Below are positions 23,520 through 30,952 of a stretch of 47,322 nt of DNA, one piece after another. Position 1 is the first letter of the stretch; each line of letters starts with the position of its first letter. Source of the DNA: a virus; the IMG/VR virus record IMGVR_UViG_3300025118_002664, positions 1 to 47,322 of that record; one strand, 5' to 3'. A program made the translations under genes and the position numbers. Below the pieces are notes generated by a model. The model saw only the letters and a program-made list of their open reading frames with translations, was not told the DNA's origin and did not search any database.

Positions 23520-24278
23520 ATGCAGAAGTCTTCAATTGAAACGTTTATTCAAAAGTACACACTTGGTGGAGCTATTAACTCTGTAACCTTGGATTCTACA
23601 AACGGAGCACTTTCCGTAAGTGGAGTTACACAGGATATGCAGGCAATGGCTTTTGTAAAGAGTGACAAACTTTCACTTCCTAGTGGAAGGTATTCTATTT
23701 ACGATACCTCTCAACTTCGTTCGTTGTTGGGAGTGTTTGGTCAGTCAGATGATATTAATGTGAACGTGGAAACATCACAGGATGTTCCAGTTGCGTTACA
23801 GATAGATGATCATCCATTTAATACTAAAGTAAAGTTTGTATTATCTGATCCACAAGTCATACCAGATGCACCCACAATTACCACTTTACCAGATTTTAAT
23901 TTGACAATTCCGTTTGATGAAGAATTTATGTCTCGTTTTGTTAAGGCAACATCTGCTCTTTCAGAAGTGGATACATTTACTATAATATCGGGAACACAAC
24001 AGGCAGATGGTCATACTTCTAACGCCGACACCACATTGGTTATTGGATATACAGATATGAATACAACTCGTATTTCTCTTGGAGTAGAGTCATTTGGCGG
24101 CCTTGAAAAGAAATTAACTTTTTCTGCCAGGTATTTGAAAGATATATTTTTGGCTAATAAAACAGCGAAGACAGGAAATATTGAGGTTTCCAACAGTGGT
24201 CTTCTTTCTATTAAGTTTGATGATGGGGGTTTTATTTCTGAGTATTATCTTGTTAAAATTAGTAATATTGTAATCTAA
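23520..24278 (+). CDS. 45: Sliding clamp gp45 (DNA polymerase processivity factor)
   Basis: This 252-residue clamp subunit is expected to trimerise around DNA and tether gp43; in T4 it also activates late transcription. Recognisable family features are the N-terminal KSSIETFIQKY helix, FVKSDKL, the YSIYDTSQLRSLLGVF interdomain stretch and the C-terminal block FSARYLKDIFLANK followed by EVSNSGLLSIKF and EYYLV. T4 gp45 is 228 residues, so this is slightly longer. GAGG precedes the ATG. Its stop overlaps the next start (TAATG), coupling it to the DruA-like gene. Confidence 0.9.
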   Translation: MQKSSIETFIQKYTLGGAINSVTLDSTNGALSVSGVTQDMQAMAFVKSDKLSLPSGRYSIYDTSQLRSLLGVFGQSDDINVNVETSQDVPVALQIDDHPFNTKVKFVLSDPQVIPDAPTITTLPDFNLTIPFDEEFMSRFVKATSALSEVDTFTIISGTQQADGHTSNADTTLVIGYTDMNTTRISLGVESFGGLEKKLTFSARYLKDIFLANKTAKTGNIEVSNSGLLSIKFDDGGFISEYYLVKISNIVI

Positions 24279-25642
24279 TGATTAGATCTGTAATAGACCA
24301 CGATGTTGTTGATATGTTCTTTCAGAACAGTACAGCATTTGATTTTCATAAGGATAAGGAATCTCTTATTAAACATATGGCTTCTTTGAAGACACAAGGT
24401 GTTGAAGAATCTACACTTTATAAAAAGTGGGTAGAATTAAAACAACTTGACAATACTAAAGAAGTTGTATCTACTGGTGCTCTTATGGGCAGATTGTGGA
24501 CTCCTACTGATATCTTTGATAAAGAAAGAACCATTGAGGAAATTGACAATCTGAAACCACAGGTTGTTATTTGTAAAGAAGGAACCACCGATTACGATGA
24601 TTGGAAGTATTTGAGAATGTTAATCTCAAGCTTTGAGTTTTCTATTGGTATTGGTAGACTTATTAAAATCTTGATTCTAGATGAAAACACTGGTAAAGTT
24701 CTTGGAGTGTCTTCTATTGCTTCTGACGTTATTTCTATTGGAGTTAGAGATAATTGGATCGGGTGGACTAAAGAAGATAAGTTTGAAAAGAGTAAGTTGA
24801 ATCAAACTTGTATTGGTTCTACGATTGTACCAACACAACCATTTGGTTATAACTTTCTTGGTGGTAAATTAATTGCTTCTCTTCTTTGTACTAATGATGT
24901 TCGTGATGCTTGGGAAAATAAGTTTGATCAGAAGTTAGTAGGAATGACAACAACTTCTTTATATGGTGGTCATTCTATGTACCAAAGAATTCCTTTCTGG
25001 AAAGAACTTGGTCGAACTACAGGACGGATTCTTCTTAAACCAGACGATGAACATTTTGAAAAGTGGTCAAAGTGGTTGAAAGAAAATCATCTTCAAGAAT
25101 ATGAACATGCAAGTTGTGGTAAAGCTGGAACGGTTTCTAAACAAAATGATAAGTGGGTATGGACATTTCAAGATACAATCCGTGAACATGCTGACACTAG
25201 AGATGAACTTGTTGATGAATTAGCTAAACAACGGTTTTCTGTCCACGACACTAATATTGTCCACGATCTTCGTAGTAAGTTAGTTCATCCACCCTCCGGT
25301 CCAAAACAAAATGTACTTAATAGAATTTATAGTCACCTTGGTATGAAGTCTTCTGATTATGTTCATGGTTTTAAAAGAGGAGTTTATTTTGCTCCGTTCT
25401 ATGAAAACACCAGAGAATATTTGAGAAGTGAGATTGAAGAATCGGAATTGATTGGTTCAAAGAAATTGGAAAATGATGTTGATGATGTAATGGATTGGTG
25501 GAAACCCAAAGCAATTAGACGGTATACCAACCTTCTTGAACAAGATAGAATAAGACCAGAACATCTTTATTATCGTGATATGATTCAAATGAGAACGTGG
25601 GAAGAAGTACAACAAAAATATATGTCTCAGGTAGGAAGATAA
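24278..25642 (+). CDS. DruA-like (DUF4338) protein in the clamp operon
   Basis: This 454-residue protein has a core (about 125-250) matching DUF4338, the family of Druantia defence protein DruA. It shows GRLIKILILD, KVLGVSSIASD, VRDNWIGWTKED, a LGGKLIASLLCTNDVRDAW block, then VGMTTTSLYGGHSMYQR and LGRTTG, in the same order as in DruA proteins. The C-terminal 200 residues are charged and less familiar, with W/K-rich pieces (EKWSKWLKENH, DWWKPKAIRRYTNLLE). The biochemical activity of DruA is not known to me. Because it lies between clamp and clamp loader and is translationally coupled to gp45, a DNA-replication or DNA-protection role is inferred instead of classical defence. No druB-E partners are present. 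Confidence 0.75.
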   Translation: MIRSVIDHDVVDMFFQNSTAFDFHKDKESLIKHMASLKTQGVEESTLYKKWVELKQLDNTKEVVSTGALMGRLWTPTDIFDKERTIEEIDNLKPQVVICKEGTTDYDDWKYLRMLISSFEFSIGIGRLIKILILDENTGKVLGVSSIASDVISIGVRDNWIGWTKEDKFEKSKLNQTCIGSTIVPTQPFGYNFLGGKLIASLLCTNDVRDAWENKFDQKLVGMTTTSLYGGHSMYQRIPFWKELGRTTGRILLKPDDEHFEKWSKWLKENHLQEYEHASCGKAGTVSKQNDKWVWTFQDTIREHADTRDELVDELAKQRFSVHDTNIVHDLRSKLVHPPSGPKQNVLNRIYSHLGMKSSDYVHGFKRGVYFAPFYENTREYLRSEIEESELIGSKKLENDVDDVMDWWKPKAIRRYTNLLEQDRIRPEHLYYRDMIQMRTWEEVQQKYMSQVGR

Positions 25643-25644
25643 TA

Positions 25645-26421
25645 ATGAATCAGTTTTGGACACCACCTGTGAGGGTAAAGAAAGAATCGCCACATCCTTC
25701 TTATGATTATAAGGAAAGGAAACGCCCCAGAGGAAGTTGGCCTCCTGAAGTTACAACGGGTATATATGCATCGGGCCCGAAGTTTGATTGTCCTGTTACA
25801 GGCGAAGATTGGGGTGAATATTTTATAGAAAATAAAAAATTTTGGATTCCCGAACGCGCACACTATCCTATCTCTTATGCTAGTTTGTGTGAAATGGGCG
25901 TGGAGAATCCAAATGCTTTAGAACATGTTCTATTCCTTAGCCCAAATGGACATGGTATGTTACACGAACAACAGTCTGGTATCACCCATCCCGATCAACT
26001 TGATTCAAAGCGTGGACGGGTCTGTCAACATTGTGGTATATCTACTGATGAGGCGTTTGAAAAATATGGTATGGTTATGAAGATGCAAGGACATCATATA
26101 AACAATAAAGAAACTGTATGGATATGTAGAAATTGTCACGCCTGTACTTGGGATTATGGAATAAACATTGGTAAGGTTCCGTTTCCGCAAGAATTATTTC
26201 ATTATGTTTTAAATAATCCTCCAAATGATGTTCTTACTTTATCTAATATTTTTAGGGAACTAAGGAGTGAAAGTCCACAGATAAAAAAGGAAGGAATACA
26301 AAGTAAATTTTATACATTAGGATTACAAAGATTTTATGATAGTAGACATATTCCTGTTCCACATTATATAGAAAAATATTTTCCTAATGAACATGCAAAA
26401 ACCTTTTTCACGTTTAACTAA
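25645..26421 (+). CDS. HNH-like zinc-binding protein
   Basis: This 258-residue protein starts at the ATG at 25645 with AGGAAG 7 bases upstream; a longer frame from 25597 overlaps the previous gene without support. The central part has an HNH-like layout: CQHC at 127-130, GHHINNKE with His150-His151, then CRNCHAC at 161-167. The His pair would correspond to the catalytic HH of HNH nucleases and the two Cys pairs to the zinc site. The N-terminal (PPVRVKKESPHPS) and C-terminal regions are not recognised. It could be a nuclease acting on host DNA or recombination intermediates, or a homing-type remnant. Loss of catalytic function cannot be excluded. Confidence 0.5.
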   Translation: MNQFWTPPVRVKKESPHPSYDYKERKRPRGSWPPEVTTGIYASGPKFDCPVTGEDWGEYFIENKKFWIPERAHYPISYASLCEMGVENPNALEHVLFLSPNGHGMLHEQQSGITHPDQLDSKRGRVCQHCGISTDEAFEKYGMVMKMQGHHINNKETVWICRNCHACTWDYGINIGKVPFPQELFHYVLNNPPNDVLTLSNIFRELRSESPQIKKEGIQSKFYTLGLQRFYDSRHIPVPHYIEKYFPNEHAKTFFTFN

Positions 26422-26427
26422 AGTATA

Positions 26428-27354
26428 ATGCAAATAGAAAATTCATTGTGGGTTGAAAAATATCGTCCAGAGACATTGGAAAAGTATGTAGGTAATGAAC
26501 ATATCAAGGATAAGATACAAACCTTGATAGACCAACAAGACATTCCTCATTTACTTCTCGCGGGTAGAGCAGGAACAGGTAAAACAACTCTTGCTAAAAT
26601 GTTGATCAAAAATATTGAATGTGATTACCTGTTTATTAATGCCTCTGACGAGAATAGTGTTGATACAATTCGTAACAAGATTAAAGGTTTCGTTACAACT
26701 ATTGGGTTTAAATCATTAAAGATTGTTGTCTTGGATGAGGCCGATTATATCTCACCCAACGGTCAAGCTGCTCTCCGTAACTTGATGGAAACATTTTCCG
26801 AACACTCAAGGTTTATTCTTACTTGTAATTATCAAGAGAGAATTATTGATCCGATTGTTAGTAGGTGCCAATCGTTTTCTCTCAATCCACCCTCACAGAA
26901 GAACGTAGCAGTACATCTTGCTGGTATTTTGAAGAACGAGGGTATTGAGTTTGAATTGGAAGATGTAAAGACCTTGGTGGTCAGTTATCATCCAGATATT
27001 CGTAAGGTTATTAATACTGCCCAGTTGTTTTCTAAAAAGGGTAAGTTAACATTAGACGTTGAACAGTTGATTGGTTCTGATGTTAAGTTGAATATGATGT
27101 CAACTTTGTTAGAGAGCGGCCAATCTATTCTTAATAGATTTAAAGTTATCCGTGAAATGATACATTCAGATGGTATTAGAGATTTTTCAGAGTTTTATAG
27201 TTTTCTTTATGAGAATCTTGATAATTTTTCTGAAGACATTCAACCGATGGTTATTCTACAACTTGCAGATGCACAACACAGAGATGCGTTTGTTGTAGAC
27301 AAAGAAATTAATTTTAGTGCTTGTATATACAATATTTTAAAACTCAAGGAGTAA
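26428..27354 (+). CDS. 44: Clamp loader large subunit gp44 (AAA+ ATPase)
   Basis: This 308-residue AAA+ ATPase loads the gp45 clamp. The N-terminal WVEKYRPETLEKYVG is the RFC/gp44 signature, Walker A is GRAGTGKT at 46-53, Walker B VVLDEAD at 100-106, sensor 1 LTCNY at 131-135 and the arginine-finger SRC motif at 145-147. The C-terminal collar helices follow. T4 gp44 is 319 residues. No strong Shine-Dalgarno sequence is visible before the ATG, unusual for this operon. The gene probably depends on transcription from the gp45 promoter. Confidence 0.93.
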   Translation: MQIENSLWVEKYRPETLEKYVGNEHIKDKIQTLIDQQDIPHLLLAGRAGTGKTTLAKMLIKNIECDYLFINASDENSVDTIRNKIKGFVTTIGFKSLKIVVLDEADYISPNGQAALRNLMETFSEHSRFILTCNYQERIIDPIVSRCQSFSLNPPSQKNVAVHLAGILKNEGIEFELEDVKTLVVSYHPDIRKVINTAQLFSKKGKLTLDVEQLIGSDVKLNMMSTLLESGQSILNRFKVIREMIHSDGIRDFSEFYSFLYENLDNFSEDIQPMVILQLADAQHRDAFVVDKEINFSACIYNILKLKE

Positions 27355-27360
27355 TATAAT

Positions 27361-27651
27361 ATGTCTAGAAGAAGAAATAAAAACCGAAGTAATATACAAC
27401 TTATGGACGAACAGCCGTCTCAGGTTCCTATTACTGCTTCACAATTGGCGCAAGCTGAAAGTATAGCTTGTGAACATTGTGCTAATCAAACTTTTGTAAC
27501 TGTTATGATGATGAAGAGGATTTCTCCTATCATATCTCCGACAGGTAAGGAAGCGATTGTTCCAATTCAAACATTTGCATGTAATGCTTGTGGTTTTGTT
27601 AATGAAGCATTTTCACCTACCACGCCGGATAGTGATGAAGAAGAAGCCTAG
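27361..27651 (+). CDS. Zinc-ribbon-like small protein
   Basis: This 96-residue protein has two Cys pairs (CEHC near 37-40 and CNAC near 74-77) in a zinc-ribbon arrangement, a basic N-terminus (MSRRRNKNRSN) and an acidic C-terminus (DSDEEEA). AAGGAG lies 8 bases before the ATG. Located between the two clamp-loader subunits, it may be a DNA- or RNA-polymerase-binding accessory protein. No specific family is recognised. Confidence 0.65.
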   Translation: MSRRRNKNRSNIQLMDEQPSQVPITASQLAQAESIACEHCANQTFVTVMMMKRISPIISPTGKEAIVPIQTFACNACGFVNEAFSPTTPDSDEEEA

Positions 27652-28042
27652 TCCATTTACGCATGTAGGAACTATATACAAATCCAAAGGAAAGTTTGGT
27701 GGGGATGAAGGATATTCACAATATGTGATTAACAAAGAACTTTCCAAGAATGGGGAGTTGATAGATTTTGTGAACTTAGTTCAACAATATACTTTGAGTA
27801 ATGGATTACATTTTAAAGTTATGCAATCTCTTTTTCCACATTCTAATCGGCCAGGGTTCAAACAGTTCCCTTGGATATGGAAGGGTTCACAAAAGGTTAG
27901 TAAAGAGGTTGAGGTTATTTCTAAACATTATGAAGAAAGTTTAGATAACGCAGAAAAATATTATGAGATATTAAAATCTTCACCAAAAGGTAAGGAAAAA
28001 TTAAAGTGGTTAAAACGAGTTTACGGGCTAGAGAACAAATGA
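27635..28042 (+). CDS. 62: Probable clamp loader small subunit, gp62-like
   Basis: This 135-residue protein starts at the ATG at 27635, overlapping the previous gene by 17 bases. The frame also extends upstream, but the residues there look like a shadow of the zinc-ribbon gene. The pattern YVINKELSKNGELIDFVNLV, a basic Lys/Trp-rich middle (FPWIWKGSQK) and a helical end (NAEKYYEILKS) resembles gp62 of marine T4-like phages, and the position after gp44 is the T4 position. T4 gp62 is 187 residues, so this form is short. gp62 holds the gp44 tetramer in the loader. The identification is by pattern and position. Confidence 0.55.
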   Translation: MKKKPSPFTHVGTIYKSKGKFGGDEGYSQYVINKELSKNGELIDFVNLVQQYTLSNGLHFKVMQSLFPHSNRPGFKQFPWIWKGSQKVSKEVEVISKHYEESLDNAEKYYEILKSSPKGKEKLKWLKRVYGLENK

Positions 28043-28914
28043 AAAGAGTAAGTTATAGTCAATACAAAACTTGGGTGGAATGTCCATACCGATGGAAACT
28101 AAAATATATAGATGGATTAGATTCATTTGATCATTCCATTTATACTATTTTTGGCACATCTATACATCGGGTTATTCAAGATTGGTTGGAACAGGATTTA
28201 TATAGTGATAGTGTTTTTAAAGCTTCGGCCATAAATTTGTCACAAAAGTTTAAATCTATTTTGATTGAAGAAGCTGCTCCTCACATGAAAGTGATTAATG
28301 AAAATGGCGAACAAACCTTTTTGTTTTCAAGAGAAGAGTTGGAAGAGTTTTATGAACAGGGATTGAAAATTATTTCTTATGTTCAACAGAATCAAGAAAA
28401 GTTATTTCCTACTAAGGATGTAAAGTTGTTTGCTATTGAACATGAACTTAAAGCTGATGTAAACGATCATGTTTATTTTATTGGTTATATTGATGTTGTA
28501 ACTCATAATGAAGTTACTGGAGAATATTTTTTATATGATTTAAAAACATCTACCCGTGGTTGGAACAAGTACATGAAGAAGGACAAAACTAAAACAGATC
28601 AATTGTTGTTGTATAAGATTTTCTTTGCCAAAGCAATGGGGATTCCAGACTATAAAGTGAATATAGGTTATCTTATTATGAAAAGAGAGTTGTACAAGAC
28701 AAGTTATCCTAATCCCAGAGTCACAGAGTTTGCTCCATCAAACGGACCACCCTCTTTGAAGAGAGCGTGGTCAGGCTTTAATAACTTTACAGACCTTGTT
28801 TTTTCTGACGAAGGTAGTTATATTAGTGAACAAGAAGCAACACCTTCTAAAAATAGTTGTAGGTTTTGTTCGTTTGGTAAAGACGGAACTTGTGAATTTG
28901 TTCACGGTACTTGA
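28039..28914 (+). CDS. PD-(D/E)XK nuclease with Fe-S cluster cysteines (Cas4/AddB-like)
   Basis: This 291-residue protein starts at the ATG overlapping the upstream stop (ATGA). The nuclease core reads IEHELKAD, GYIDVVTH (D152), YLYDLKTS-type FLYDLKTS with D167 and K169, and the QxxxY-type motif DQLLLYK (188-192). Cys15 in VECPYRWKLKY plus Cys274, Cys277 and Cys285 (CRFC, GTC) match the four Cys that bind a 4Fe-4S cluster in Cas4 and AddB. Such enzymes process DNA ends. In a T4-like setting it would act in recombination or host DNA breakdown, functionally near gp46/gp47, which were not seen here. Confidence 0.8.
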   Translation: MKRVSYSQYKTWVECPYRWKLKYIDGLDSFDHSIYTIFGTSIHRVIQDWLEQDLYSDSVFKASAINLSQKFKSILIEEAAPHMKVINENGEQTFLFSREELEEFYEQGLKIISYVQQNQEKLFPTKDVKLFAIEHELKADVNDHVYFIGYIDVVTHNEVTGEYFLYDLKTSTRGWNKYMKKDKTKTDQLLLYKIFFAKAMGIPDYKVNIGYLIMKRELYKTSYPNPRVTEFAPSNGPPSLKRAWSGFNNFTDLVFSDEGSYISEQEATPSKNSCRFCSFGKDGTCEFVHGT

Positions 28915-28922
28915 TATTTATG
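28915..28922 (+). promoter_or_regulatory. Candidate late-promoter motif (TATTTATG)
   Basis: ATATTTATG overlaps the end of the nuclease stop region and lies 33 bases before the next start, the same spacing as at 13336 and 29515. The last base differs from TATTTATA. Confidence 0.3.
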
Positions 28923-28947
28923 TTAAAGACTTATAGGAGAATTTAAT

Positions 28948-29481
28948 ATGACCTTAAAACCATCAGATATCCTTAAATTGGGAACGATAATTCCTCAAAT
29001 ACCAGCTACATTTAATAGATTGCCGGCATTAGTACAAGATCCCGCAGGTACATTGGGATCACTTGCCGCAAGCAAAGAAATAGCAACATTAACTGGTCCA
29101 GACGGTGCAATAACGAAAGCGAAAAAAGACACGATTGCACGGGCTGAAGAACAAAAAGGGCCCTTGCATGCCATTGTTGACAGAGGTGAAGAGGGTTGGG
29201 AAGCGGCCCAAGCTAAGATTGACGCTATAGACGAAAGTGTAGACACTTTCTTCGAAGATTTGATTGATGAGGAAGCGATAGAGCAGTACGCGATAGAAAA
29301 ATTATACCCCGCAATATTACCTGCATTGGCCCCAGCTGCTATGTTGTTCGGGTTTTTTAGTATTTGGACTCAATTAAATGAGTGGATCACATCTGCTGGT
29401 GGAACGGCGCTTACTACCAGAGGTGTCACTGGCACTGGGACTGTAGATCCGTCCGATCCCCTTGAAGGTTATGTTGAATAA
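28948..29481 (+). CDS. Unknown protein with one hydrophobic segment, possibly structural
   Basis: This 177-residue protein has an N-terminal half with charged helices (KAKKDTIARAEEQKG, WEAAQAKIDAIDES). Residues about 118-140 (LYPAILPALAPAAMLFGFF) are hydrophobic and could span a membrane or pack in a virion. The C-terminus is Gly/Thr-rich (TTRGVTGTGTVDPSDP). AGGAG lies about 8 bases before the ATG, and a candidate late motif is upstream, so it may be a late virion or lysis-linked protein. No family is recognised. Confidence 0.6.
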   Translation: MTLKPSDILKLGTIIPQIPATFNRLPALVQDPAGTLGSLAASKEIATLTGPDGAITKAKKDTIARAEEQKGPLHAIVDRGEEGWEAAQAKIDAIDESVDTFFEDLIDEEAIEQYAIEKLYPAILPALAPAAMLFGFFSIWTQLNEWITSAGGTALTTRGVTGTGTVDPSDPLEGYVE

Positions 29482-29514
29482 CTTTAAGTGGAGATGGTTT
29501 AAGTTAATTAATAC

Positions 29515-29522
29515 TATTTATT
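29515..29522 (+). promoter_or_regulatory. Candidate late-promoter motif (TATTTATT) before the sugar island
   Basis: ACTATTTATTAAAA lies 31 bases before the first glycosyltransferase gene in a 64-base gap. It matches the CTATTTAT core of the other three sites and is the only recognisable signal ahead of the 16-kb cluster. Confidence 0.4.
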
Positions 29523-29545
29523 AAAATACAAAATATGAGGTTATA

Positions 29546-30952
29546 ATGAAGCATAAATGGTTACCTAAAGAAGAAAGAAAGACTATGTTATTCCTTTCGG
29601 ATGACATGCGCATACCCTCCGGCATTGGTACAATGACCCGTGAAATAATAGAGGGAACTTGTCATCGTTACAATTGGGTTCAGTTGGGAGCAGCTATCAC
29701 CCATCCAGAGGCTGGATCAGTTATTGATGTATCTGAAGATATCCACAATACAACTGGAGTAGAAGATCCATCTATAACAATTTATCCATATAACGGTTAT
29801 GGCGATCAGTTTATTCTTAGAAGATTACTACATGAACATGGCCCATCTGCCATCCTTCACTTCACCGATCCTAGATATTGGCATTGGCTTTATAGTATGG
29901 AGAATGAAGTTCGTCAGAACACTCCTATTTTCTTTTATACGATTTGGGACGATCTTCCCTATCCATATTATAATGAAAACTTTTATCGTTCTTGTGATTG
30001 GTTGGGTTGTATTTCTAAACAAACATATAATATTGTAAAACAAGTTCGTGCTCGTAAAGAACCTGTAGAAGATTGGCAACTTTCTTATGTTCCTCATGGA
30101 ATTAATCCAAACAAGTTTTATAGGATTAAAGAAGAAGATGAGGAACATGAGGCGATTGTTGATATGAAAACTAAACTTTTTGGGGATAAAGAATATAAGT
30201 TTGTAGTTTTTTATAATTCACGAAACATTCGTAGAAAGATGACAAGTGATATTATGATGGCGTTTAGTCAGTTTAGAGATCAGTTACCGGATGATGAGAA
30301 AGATGATGTTGTTTTGTTATTTCACACCGAACCTTCTGATGAAAATGGAACTGATTTAAGAGCGGTTCATCGTGATTTGTTTCCAGATATTAATTTGATA
30401 TTCACAGAAAGTAAATTTGAACAAGATGGAATTAATGGTCTTTATAATATTTCAGATGTTACAATTAACATTTCAAGTAATGAGGGTTTTGGTTTGAGTG
30501 TGGCAGAAAGTCTTATGGCCGAAACTCCTGTGATTGTAAATGTTACAGGAGGTCTTCAAGATCAATGTGGGTTCCGTGATGCAGAAGGTAACCTTCTAGA
30601 TCCTGACATACATTATACATTTGAACAGGGATCTAATCATAATGGTAAATATAGAGATCATGGTGAGTGGGTGGTTCCGGTGTTCCCTTCTGCTATAAAC
30701 ATTGTGGGTTCACCTGTTACTCCGTATATTTTTGATGACCGTTGTGCTATACCAGATGTTACTCAGGCCATAATGACATGGTATCAGAGAGGCGATGAGA
30801 AGAGAAGAAAAGCAGGATTAGCTGGTAAGGAATTTTGTTTAGGTGAGGGCGGACTTAACTCAGAGAATATGTGTAATTTGTTTATTGAAAATATGGATAT
30901 AGCTATGACAAACTTTAAACCAAGACAACGATTTTTCTTGGAGGCAGTATAA
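29546..30952 (+). CDS. Glycosyltransferase, GT4-like (GT-B fold)
   Basis: This 468-residue enzyme is predicted to transfer a sugar from a nucleotide donor. The N-terminal part has FLSDDMRIPSGIGTMTREII, the acceptor-side Gly-rich loop of GT4 enzymes. The linker VPHGINPNKF is the typical VxNGVD-like block, and the C-terminal half has SSNEGFGLSVAESLMAETPVI, the EGFGL...EAxAxGxPVI donor-binding signature. It is the first gene of the long sugar operon, with GAGG upstream, and its stop overlaps the next start. Acceptor and donor cannot be told from sequence. Confidence 0.85.
   Translation: MKHKWLPKEERKTMLFLSDDMRIPSGIGTMTREIIEGTCHRYNWVQLGAAITHPEAGSVIDVSEDIHNTTGVEDPSITIYPYNGYGDQFILRRLLHEHGPSAILHFTDPRYWHWLYSMENEVRQNTPIFFYTIWDDLPYPYYNENFYRSCDWLGCISKQTYNIVKQVRARKEPVEDWQLSYVPHGINPNKFYRIKEEDEEHEAIVDMKTKLFGDKEYKFVVFYNSRNIRRKMTSDIMMAFSQFRDQLPDDEKDDVVLLFHTEPSDENGTDLRAVHRDLFPDINLIFTESKFEQDGINGLYNISDVTINISSNEGFGLSVAESLMAETPVIVNVTGGLQDQCGFRDAEGNLLDPDIHYTFEQGSNHNGKYRDHGEWVVPVFPSAINIVGSPVTPYIFDDRCAIPDVTQAIMTWYQRGDEKRRKAGLAGKEFCLGEGGLNSENMCNLFIENMDIAMTNFKPRQRFFLEAV

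Noticed and set aside
25597-25644. Upstream extension of the HNH-like gene
   Set aside because: It lies within the DruA-like gene with no ribosome site; the ATG at 25645 has AGGAAG at good spacing. The same reasoning removed upstream extensions at 27557, 28006, 34602 and 41589.
28923-28944. TTAAA/TTTAA hairpin around the ribosome site before 28948
   Set aside because: Five A-T pairs only with a large loop; too weak to support regulation.
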